Shown in pieces: positions 32,301 to 39,263 of a DNA stretch of 64,000 bases. Numbering within the stretch: the first letter of the stretch is position 1; each line of letters begins with the position of its first letter. The stretch is from Arcobacter siniprincipis (GTDB lineage: Bacteria > Campylobacterota > Campylobacteria > Campylobacterales > Arcobacteraceae): assembly GCF_048571125.1 (NCBI RefSeq), contig NZ_CP182343.1, forward strand, positions 310,001 through 374,000. Reading direction: 5' to 3'. The translations under genes and the position numbers were made by a program. Below the pieces are notes generated by a model. That model was not told the origin of the DNA and searched no databases. It was given only the letters and a program-made list of their open reading frames with translations.

Positions 32301-33625
32301 TAAATTCTTGGAAATTAGACTCTATTATTGAGTCTAATGAAGTAAATGCTTTAGAAATAATCAATAAACAAAAAATAGATTGTTTGATTATTAATTGGAA
32401 TACTTCAACTACAAGTCGATTGATATTTTTAGAAAAATTAAAAAATATCAAGAAAGAAATAGATTATATTGTTTTGGTGACACCATATAATAAAAAGCTT
32501 ATTTTAGATCTTTTTGAAAAACAAGAATTTAAAGTTACAAAATTACTGGAAAAACCTTTTACTCCATCAACTTTGCATAATACAATTTTTGATAAAAATA
32601 ATAAAGATCTTACAAATAAAGAAGTATCAACACAAATTATATTAGTAAATAAAAAAAGAGCTTTATTGGTTGAAGATAATGAGACTAATCAAATCGTTTC
32701 AAAAGCAATTTTAGAAAAATTGGGGTTTATTATAGATATTGCAAATGATGGAGAAGAGGCTATAAAAAGTGCTAAAGATTTTTCTTATGATATTATCTTT
32801 ATGGACTTGCAAATGCCAAATATTGATGGCTTTGAAGCCACACAAAGAATTAGAGAGTTTGACAAAAAAATACCTATTATTGCATTAAGTGCAGCTGTAA
32901 TGCAAAAGGATAAGATGTTAACTAAAGAAGCTGGTATGAATGCTCATATCCCTAAACCAATCGTAGAAGAAGAATTAGAACGTGTAGTAACAGAATTTTT
33001 TGAAGTAACTTATAAAGAGACACATATAAAAAAGATACATGATAATAAGTTAGATAAGATATATGGAATAAATTTTAGAAAATTGATGGAGATATTGTCA
33101 TTTGATGATAAAGAGGCTTTGTCTTTAATAAAAAAATATTACAAAAACTACAGTAATATAGAATCACAACTTGAAATCTTTAGTCTAAAAAGTGATGATT
33201 TTAATAGCTTTATTCATAAACTAAAAGGTGTAAGTGGAAATATACAAGCAGTGAAAGTTTATGATATTTGTTTTGAAATAGAAAAAGTAAGTGATGTAAC
33301 AAAAGTATCTGAATTGATAAGTAACTTAAAAAATGAAATGAAAAAAATATTTGAATCTATAGAATTCAATGTCTTAAAAAAGAAAAATGAAGATAAATTA
33401 AATCATAATAATAAACAGATTGATAAAATGATAGAAGAGTTAATAAACGATGTCAACGAGGATAATTTTATTAAAAACTCGATAGTAGAAGAACTAATTA
33501 ATTCTCTAAGAGATAAGATAGAAGAGAATCTATTAGAAAAAGTTGATAATAGTTTTTCTAATTATGAATATGAAAATTTGATAGAAGATTTAAAAAGTAT
33601 TCAAAATATACTCAAGAAAGGCTAA
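29360..33625 (+). CDS. Hybrid sensor histidine kinase, PAS3-HisKA-REC2-Hpt
   Basis: 1421 aa. A membrane helix near 12-32, periplasmic sensor of about 260 residues (FMQVRYIDKNGLERIRV, Cache-like), second helix about 300-322, three PAS domains (about 340-455, 460-575, 580-710), HisKA with His728 (SHEIRTP), HATPase (GNAIKFTENG, GIGISKEG, GSGLGLSITKQL), a degenerate receiver with Asn1012 where Asp is expected, an intact receiver with Asp1149, and an Hpt with His1286. Phosphorelay partner is probably the regulator immediately downstream. BarA/LuxQ-like build; signal unknown. Confidence 0.93.
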   Translation: MKKISNKLKEFFFIFLLFSFILAFVNIIVEKFFFLDNVQKIAMGVALNKVKEREHTLQEFLNESKHLIIFLRKIKAFNDFLENSNSKNEVEEIFLKYIQSHKRFMQVRYIDKNGLERIRVQRDKQNSISYKVSNEKLQNKANRDYFITSKTKPLEEVWFPKIDLNIENNEIEIPFNPTLRVILPVKYKNKFDGIIIINYFFNEFLNDFMNTSLYDMILFDGKGFPLVHYEKDKSWGFYSSGMYNISQEYPKDYKRILGNEIIVTNTYVSKKIETSMSDNLFLVLKLKQKYIEEQNKNLAYKYTIISTSIAILTFLLTLILIKLFGDRLFNLKEISQLNNNLQTVSNIAKVGFWEVDWKTNKITFSDELYNIFEIEDKSTVITLEKLFTYFPTNMLNEYKQEIENSINEKREYFITQSIITEKGNIKYLQRRGKHYFNHNSELIKSVGSSYDITEQYLSEKKYKDLLDYASDGIHILDKEGNIVEFSQSFAKILGYTNEEMWELNIVDWDIFILEVEVKNRIKELIDFPSSFEAKHKRKDGSIIDVQINAKGIEINGEEYLYASQRDITKQKKLEKEILSEKDFISTIIDNANAIIAVIDNTGRMIKINKYAQDFVGYTEEEISSEPYFWSRFLPKEKEQNVLEIVKKANKGEIVKNFKNSWISKDGEEKVFEWSNMLVQKADGSMDYIATIGIDVTENNKLLEELKGAKKNAEKANVVKSEFLANMSHEIRTPISGVTGLISLILDMPLEPLQRDYLKKAKRSSNALLSIINDILDYSKIEAGKLDIIEQDFSLEEIFKNISNLFGYETYKKQLEFTFVLDGDIPSLIIGDSLRLTQILNNLVGNAIKFTENGYIALKSEIKEINEDEVILKFCIEDTGIGISKEGQKKLFNTFEQLDTSNKRKYSGSGLGLSITKQLIELMHGKIWVESEESIGSKFYFEIKFKYIKKFYKKKKNKAVNNDKFLIIDDNKIESEYIKNILNSWKLDSIIESNEVNALEIINKQKIDCLIINWNTSTTSRLIFLEKLKNIKKEIDYIVLVTPYNKKLILDLFEKQEFKVTKLLEKPFTPSTLHNTIFDKNNKDLTNKEVSTQIILVNKKRALLVEDNETNQIVSKAILEKLGFIIDIANDGEEAIKSAKDFSYDIIFMDLQMPNIDGFEATQRIREFDKKIPIIALSAAVMQKDKMLTKEAGMNAHIPKPIVEEELERVVTEFFEVTYKETHIKKIHDNKLDKIYGINFRKLMEILSFDDKEALSLIKKYYKNYSNIESQLEIFSLKSDDFNSFIHKLKGVSGNIQAVKVYDICFEIEKVSDVTKVSELISNLKNEMKKIFESIEFNVLKKKNEDKLNHNNKQIDKMIEELINDVNEDNFIKNSIVEELINSLRDKIEENLLEKVDNSFSNYEYENLIEDLKSIQNILKKG

Positions 33626-33627
33626 AG

Positions 33628-34308
33628 ATGGAAAAATTAACTATTTTAGTTGTAGATGATGAATCTATAAATATTCAAATAATATCTGAAATATTAACTG
33701 ATGTGTATAATATAAAAATCGCTAAAAATGGGAAAAGTGGATATGAAGCCTATGAGAAGTATTCTCCTGCTTTAATAATCTCAGACATAAATATGCCTAT
33801 TATGAATGGAATTGAAATGGTTTCAAAGATTAGACAAAAAGATCAAAATACAAAAGTGATATTTACAACATCCCATTCAGACTTAGATTATTTACTTCAA
33901 TCAAGTTCATTAAAACTTACAAAATATATTTTAAAGCCAATAAAAAGAGAAGAGTTACTTGAAGCTGTAAATATAGCAGTTGAAGAGTTACAAAAATATA
34001 AAATAGTTTCAAGTCATATTTTACAGTTAAATAAAGAGTATGTCTGGCATTTTAAAACCTTAAATTTAATGAAATCAGATCAAGCTATCTCCTTAACACC
34101 AACGGAGAGAAAAATATTAAATTACCTTTTTTCAAATGTTGGCTCTATGGTTACTTATGATGATATTCTTTATGAAGCCTGGGAAGATTATGACATGCCA
34201 AGCAAACAAACACTAAAAACAATGATAACAAATCTTAGAAAAAAAATCCCCGAAAATATAATTCACAATATTTATGGCATAGGCTATAAAATCTTGACTA
34301 CTCCTTGA
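33628..34308 (+). CDS. OmpR-family response regulator
   Basis: 226 aa. Receiver domain with Asp53 (ISDINMPIMNG), then a winged-helix C-terminal DNA-binding domain (LTPTERKILNYLFSN, KTMITNLRKKIPENIIHNIYGIGYKI). It starts 2 bp after the hybrid kinase gene and is probably its phosphorelay output. Target genes may include the adjacent carbonic anhydrase (inference). Confidence 0.92.
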   Translation: MEKLTILVVDDESINIQIISEILTDVYNIKIAKNGKSGYEAYEKYSPALIISDINMPIMNGIEMVSKIRQKDQNTKVIFTTSHSDLDYLLQSSSLKLTKYILKPIKREELLEAVNIAVEELQKYKIVSSHILQLNKEYVWHFKTLNLMKSDQAISLTPTERKILNYLFSNVGSMVTYDDILYEAWEDYDMPSKQTLKTMITNLRKKIPENIIHNIYGIGYKILTTP

Positions 34309-34336
34309 CTATCTAATTTTATACTTTCATTATAAC

Positions 34337-34360
34337 TTGTATTTCCTATGAGAAATACAA
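34337..34360 (+). terminator. Hairpin after response regulator
   Basis: TTGTATTTC-CTATGA-GAAATACAA, a perfect 9-bp stem, followed by ATTCTT. Lies between the regulator stop and the carbonic anhydrase start, and probably separates the two units. Confidence 0.6.
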
Positions 34361-34382
34361 ATTCTTAAAATAAGGATTTATA

Positions 34383-35177
34383 ATGAAAAAGTATGTAATT
34401 AGTCTACTTGTAAGTGGGATTTTATTAGCAGCAAATGCTAGCGAAAATGGTGAAGCAAAAACTTCTAGTGAAACACATAAGAAACATGAATCTCATGCAT
34501 CTTGGAGTTATGTAGGTAATAATGGTCCTAAATTTTGGGGGACAATTAATTCTTCTTTTCAAACTTGTGAAAATGGAGAAAGACAATCTCCTATAAATAT
34601 AGCAAAAGAAGCAACTGTTGCTACAAACTCTTTAGGAAATCTTTTCTTTGATTATAAAGATACAGATATTAGTATAGTAAATAATGGACATACTATCCAA
34701 GTAAATTCTGATAATCAAAGTTCTGCACTGTTTCAAGGTAAAAAATTCAAACTTTTACAATTTCATTTTCACTCAAAAAGTGAACATACTGTAAATGGAG
34801 AATATTATCCCTTGGAATTACACTTGGTTCATCAAGCAGAAGATGGTGAGTTGGGAGTTGTGGGAGTATTCTTTAAACTAGGTGATTATAATAGTTCATT
34901 ACAAAAAGTATTAAAATTTATGCCTAAAGATGCTGGAGCTAAAAATGCGAGTGATAAGTTTAGTATTAATCCAAATGATTTTTTACCAAAAGATAGAGGT
35001 TATTATCATTATTTAGGTTCTCTTACAACACCTCCTTGTACACAAATCGTAGAATGGTATGTGATGAAAAATCCAATAACTTTATCACAAAAACAATTGG
35101 AACAATTTCAAAATTTATATAATGGAAATTTTAGACCAACTTATCCTCTTAATAAGAGAATAGTATTAGAAAAGTAA
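34383..35177 (+). CDS. Periplasmic alpha-carbonic anhydrase
   Basis: 264 aa. Signal peptide (residues 1-19) and a His-rich linker precede the alpha-CA fold. Zinc ligands are His128, His130 (QFHFH) and His147 (ELHLVH); Glu135 region SKSEH, Gln/Ser-Pro-Ile-Asn (RQSPINI) and SLTTPPCT are also present. Interconverts CO2 and bicarbonate in the periplasm, and may buffer pH. RBS AAGGA. Followed closely by a chemoreceptor gene. Confidence 0.94.
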   Translation: MKKYVISLLVSGILLAANASENGEAKTSSETHKKHESHASWSYVGNNGPKFWGTINSSFQTCENGERQSPINIAKEATVATNSLGNLFFDYKDTDISIVNNGHTIQVNSDNQSSALFQGKKFKLLQFHFHSKSEHTVNGEYYPLELHLVHQAEDGELGVVGVFFKLGDYNSSLQKVLKFMPKDAGAKNASDKFSINPNDFLPKDRGYYHYLGSLTTPPCTQIVEWYVMKNPITLSQKQLEQFQNLYNGNFRPTYPLNKRIVLEK

Positions 35178-35186
35178 GGAAAAACA

Positions 35187-37100
35187 ATGATTAACAATAT
35201 GAAAATAAAAATAAAAATCTTTTTACTATTAGCAATAACATTAACTTCTTTATTAATAGTATCAGTAAGTTCATATGTTGGAATAAGTGCTGTAGGGCAT
35301 GAAATTGAAGAGTTGGCAGAATCTCATATTCCATTAAATAGAGTAATTACAAATATTGAAGCTGGTATTTTAAAAGAAGAGGTTTTAACTTATGAGTTAA
35401 TAATTGCTGCTGAAGATGTATTTAGTGAAAAGTTTCAAGAGGTCAAAGTAAGAATTGAGAAAATTGAAAAAACTTCAGAAAAAAATATAAAAGAGTGTGA
35501 AGAAATAGCATCAAAGGCTATAAATAAAAGTAGTGATGATGAAATCAAAAAAAGATATGAAGAGTTTTTAAAAGAGTGTATAGAACTTGAAAAAAGACAA
35601 AAAATGTTTGAAATCGGTATATCAAAATTAGTGCATGACTTAGAATCTGGAAATATTCAGGATATAGAAAAAGAGAAAGAAGAGCTTCATGAGTTGCTTT
35701 TAGGTTTAGATAAATTTGTAATAAATTTGACAAAACAAATTCAAGATTTAGTTAAAAAAGCAACAGCAAAAGCTAAAGATGATGAACATAGTGTAACTCT
35801 AACAATAGAGATAATCTCTATTTTAGCATTTATTATTTCGATTACATTTGGAATTTATTTAGCAAATAATATTAAAAATATGATAAACACTTTTCAAATT
35901 GGTTTATTAGGATTTTTTTCTTATCTTAACCGTGAAACTGCTGAGGTAAAACCTATAGCAATAAGCTCAAATGATGAAATAGGTCTTATGTCAAAAGTAG
36001 TAAATGAGAATATCATTAGAACAAGAGATTTATTAGAAGAAGATAGAGAACTAATTGATGAAGTTAAAAAAATAGTTACAAAAGTAAATAGTGGGATATT
36101 TAAACAAGAGATAACAAAAAATACATCAAATGAGAGTTTAAATGAATTGAAATCTCTTTTAAATGAGATGTTAAAAGTTTTGACGGCTAATGTTTCTGAA
36201 GATTTAAATAAGATTCAAGTAGCTCTTGATCACTACCAACAGTTAGACTTTAGACATAGAATTGAAGGTTGTAGTGGAAAAACAAGTGTAGGATTGACAA
36301 AATTAGCAGAAATAATTAATACAATGTTAGTAGAAAATAAGAAATCAGGAGTTTCATTAAATATTTCTGCACAAGCCCTATTAGGTAATATTACAACATT
36401 AAATAGTTCTTCAAATCAAGCTGCAGCTTCACTAGAAGAAACAGCTGCTGCTTTAGAAGAGATTACAAGTACAATAGTTAGTAATACCGAAAATGTAGTT
36501 AAGATGTCAAACTATGCAAATGAGTTGTCAGTTTCTGCAAATGAGGGTCAATCATTGGCTACTCAAACAACAACATCGATGGATGAGATTAATGCACAAG
36601 TAAGTGCAATAAATGAGGCAATTAGTGTAATTGATCAAATTGCTTTTCAAACAAATATTCTTTCATTAAATGCAGCAGTAGAAGCAGCAACTGCAGGAGA
36701 ATCAGGAAAAGGATTTGCAGTAGTTGCTGGAGAAGTGAGAAATCTAGCATCAAGAAGTGCAGAAGCTGCTAAAGAGATAAAACTTTTAGTTGAAAATGCT
36801 ACTATAAAAGCATCTGAGGGTAAAGAAATAGCTACAAGAATGATAAATGGATACTCTGGACTTAATGATAATGTTGATAAAACATTAGCTATTATAAAAG
36901 ATATCGAATTAGCATCAAAAGAGCAACAAACTGGAATAGTACAAATAAATGATGCAGTAAATCAGCTTGACCAACAAACTCAAGCAAATGCAAGTGCCGC
37001 AGCAGAAGCGCAAGAAGTTGCAAATAATACATCAACAATTGCTAACAAAATAATTGAAGATGCCAATGAAAAAGAGTTCATTGGAAAAGAAGACATCTAA
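35187..37100 (+). CDS. Methyl-accepting chemotaxis protein
   Basis: 637 aa. Membrane helices at about 8-30 and 208-228 enclose an about 175-residue helical periplasmic ligand region rich in Glu/Lys. After a HAMP-like part (DEIGLMSKVVNENI) the signalling hairpin tip reads AFQTNILSLNAAVEAATAGESGKGFAVVAGEVRNLA. Methylation-type Ala/Glu repeats flank it. Transmits ligand signals to CheA/CheW. Only 9 bp after the carbonic anhydrase, suggesting co-transcription. Confidence 0.93.
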   Translation: MINNMKIKIKIFLLLAITLTSLLIVSVSSYVGISAVGHEIEELAESHIPLNRVITNIEAGILKEEVLTYELIIAAEDVFSEKFQEVKVRIEKIEKTSEKNIKECEEIASKAINKSSDDEIKKRYEEFLKECIELEKRQKMFEIGISKLVHDLESGNIQDIEKEKEELHELLLGLDKFVINLTKQIQDLVKKATAKAKDDEHSVTLTIEIISILAFIISITFGIYLANNIKNMINTFQIGLLGFFSYLNRETAEVKPIAISSNDEIGLMSKVVNENIIRTRDLLEEDRELIDEVKKIVTKVNSGIFKQEITKNTSNESLNELKSLLNEMLKVLTANVSEDLNKIQVALDHYQQLDFRHRIEGCSGKTSVGLTKLAEIINTMLVENKKSGVSLNISAQALLGNITTLNSSSNQAAASLEETAAALEEITSTIVSNTENVVKMSNYANELSVSANEGQSLATQTTTSMDEINAQVSAINEAISVIDQIAFQTNILSLNAAVEAATAGESGKGFAVVAGEVRNLASRSAEAAKEIKLLVENATIKASEGKEIATRMINGYSGLNDNVDKTLAIIKDIELASKEQQTGIVQINDAVNQLDQQTQANASAAAEAQEVANNTSTIANKIIEDANEKEFIGKEDI

Positions 37101-37107
37101 AAATACA

Positions 37108-37140
37108 ATAAATAAGAGAGTTTTTACTTCTCTTATTTAT
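37108..37140 (+). terminator. Hairpin terminator after chemoreceptor gene
   Basis: ATAAATAAGAGA (37108-37119) pairs exactly with TCTCTTATTTAT (37129-37140) across a 9-nt loop that includes T5. It starts 7 bp after the stop codon. Confidence 0.65.
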
Positions 37141-37230
37141 CTTAAAACTTTCTAGAAACACCTATTACAAGTATCTTATAAATCCTTTTTTGTTACAATC
37201 TTAAAAATAAATAAACAAATGAGATAAAAG

Positions 37231-38064
37231 ATGAAACAAAAACTTATTAGAAAGTGTCTTTTTCCAGCTGCTGGATATGGGACTAGATTTTTACCTGCTA
37301 CAAAAGCAACACCTAAAGAGATGTTACCAATACTTACTAAACCACTTATTCAATATGGAGTAGAAGAAGCAATTGCTGCTGGCATGGATACCATGGCAAT
37401 AGTAACAGGACGAGGTAAAAGAGCTATAGAAGATCATTTTGATATTTCTTATGAGTTAGAACATCAAATAAAAGGTACAAGCAAAGAACACTACTTAACT
37501 GAAATAAGAAGTGTAATAGAAAAGTGTACATTTTCATATACAAGACAAATAGAGATGAAAGGTTTAGGTCATGCTATTTTAACAGGTGGGGAAACTTTAA
37601 TAGGCAATGAACCTTTTGCTGTAATACTTGCAGATGATTTATGTGACCATGAAGGAAGTGGAGTTTTAGCGCAAATGGTAGAGCTTTATGAAAAGTACAA
37701 ATGCTCAATCGTAGCCATTGAAGAAGTGCCAAGAGATGAAACATATAAGTATGGAGTAATAGAGGGTAAAGAGATAGAAGATGGTATTTTTATGATAAGC
37801 AATATGGTAGAAAAACCAGATCCTAAAGATGCTCCATCAAATCTTGCAATTATTGGAAGATATATTTTAACACCTGATATTTATGAAATAATAAAAAATA
37901 CAAAACCAGGTAAAAATGGAGAACTTCAAATCACTGATTCTCTTATGATACAAGCAAAAGAGAATATGGTAATAGGATATAAGTTCAAAGGTAAAAGGTT
38001 TGATTGTGGAAGTATTGATGGTTTTGTAGAAGCTACAAATCATTTTTATAATAAAGCGAAATAA
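37231..38064 (+). CDS. galU: UTP-glucose-1-phosphate uridylyltransferase
   Basis: 277 aa. Nucleotidyltransferase signature FPAAGYGTRFLPATKATPKEM, then GLGHAIL, ILADDL and a sugar-binding GRYILTPDIYEI. Makes UDP-glucose for surface polysaccharides. RBS is weak (GAGATAAAAG). Followed by pgi after one base, so the two sugar-phosphate genes form an operon. Confidence 0.95.
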   Translation: MKQKLIRKCLFPAAGYGTRFLPATKATPKEMLPILTKPLIQYGVEEAIAAGMDTMAIVTGRGKRAIEDHFDISYELEHQIKGTSKEHYLTEIRSVIEKCTFSYTRQIEMKGLGHAILTGGETLIGNEPFAVILADDLCDHEGSGVLAQMVELYEKYKCSIVAIEEVPRDETYKYGVIEGKEIEDGIFMISNMVEKPDPKDAPSNLAIIGRYILTPDIYEIIKNTKPGKNGELQITDSLMIQAKENMVIGYKFKGKRFDCGSIDGFVEATNHFYNKAK

Positions 38065-38065
38065 G

Positions 38066-39262
38066 ATGAAATATAATAAAAACTTTTATCAAATAAAATC
38101 AAATAAAGAAATATTTGAAAAAATAGAAAAAGAGAAGGGTTATATAGGCTATTATAATCTTCCATATCAAGATACAAGTGAAATAAAAGAGTTTGCAAAA
38201 ACGGTAACTCAAAAAGACATAGTTGTTGTAGGTATTGGTGGAAGTTCTTTAGGAACTTTTGCTATTCATAAGTTTTTACAACATAAAGAAAATGATAAAA
38301 AACTTCACTTTTTAGAATCTACAGACCCTCTAGATTTACAAAGAAGAATTAGTAAAATAAATCTAAATGATGCACTTTTTATAATAATAAGTAAGTCAGG
38401 AACAACAGTTGAAACAGTTAGTATTTTAAAATACTTACACACACTTATAAATATAGATTCTAAAAATACCATATGCATAACAGAAAATGATAGTAAGCTA
38501 AAAACTTTTGCAAACTCTAGGGATATTAAAACTTTTGAAATCCCAAAAGATGTGGGTGGTAGGTTTTCTGTATTTTCAACTGTAGGACTTGTACCATTAG
38601 CAATTATGGGTTTAGATATAGATGAGTTATTAAGTGGTTGTAAAGAAGTAAGTGATAGCTTTTTTTCTAAAGATGAATATTATTCTTTACTTATGGAAAA
38701 AGCTAGATTCTTAGTTGAAAATAAAAATAGATTTAATATAAATGTTGTATTTTCTTATTCCCTTTTACTTGAGGGTTTTAATAAATGGTATGTTCAACTT
38801 TGGGGAGAGAGTTTAGGAAAGATAAATATAAATGGAACAAAACAAGCCTTAACACCTATTGGATTAGTAGGACCGATTGACCAACACTCTTTTTTACAAC
38901 TAATAGTTGAGGGTAAAAGGGATAAGACGGTTACCTTTATAAAAATAGAAGATTTTCAAGATGAGATGACCATTCCTGATTTATCTTTGGAGGGGTTGGA
39001 AGAGTTAGATTATTTAAATGATATTAAATTTAAAGATTTGATAAACAAACAAGCTGATGCAACAATTGAAGCAATAGGAACATTAGATGATATCCCTTGT
39101 GATGTGATAACTATCCAATCACAAGATGAATTTAATATAGGAAAACTAATGTTCTCTTATGAGTTATTAACTTCAATTGTAGGAAAATTTGTACAGATAA
39201 ATACCTATGATCAACCAGGTGTAGAAACAGGTAAAATCATTCTAAAAGAAAAACTAAAATAA
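38066..39262 (+). CDS. pgi: Glucose-6-phosphate isomerase
   Basis: 398 aa, the short form common in Campylobacterota, compared with about 550 in enterics. SIS-type motifs VVGIGGSSLGT and IISKSGTTVETV bind the sugar phosphate, and QLWGESLGK contains a catalytic region. Interconverts glucose-6-P and fructose-6-P, feeding GalU upstream. It is one base after galU and one before the helicase gene. Confidence 0.94.
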   Translation: MKYNKNFYQIKSNKEIFEKIEKEKGYIGYYNLPYQDTSEIKEFAKTVTQKDIVVVGIGGSSLGTFAIHKFLQHKENDKKLHFLESTDPLDLQRRISKINLNDALFIIISKSGTTVETVSILKYLHTLINIDSKNTICITENDSKLKTFANSRDIKTFEIPKDVGGRFSVFSTVGLVPLAIMGLDIDELLSGCKEVSDSFFSKDEYYSLLMEKARFLVENKNRFNINVVFSYSLLLEGFNKWYVQLWGESLGKININGTKQALTPIGLVGPIDQHSFLQLIVEGKRDKTVTFIKIEDFQDEMTIPDLSLEGLEELDYLNDIKFKDLINKQADATIEAIGTLDDIPCDVITIQSQDEFNIGKLMFSYELLTSIVGKFVQINTYDQPGVETGKIILKEKLK

Positions 39263-39263
39263 A

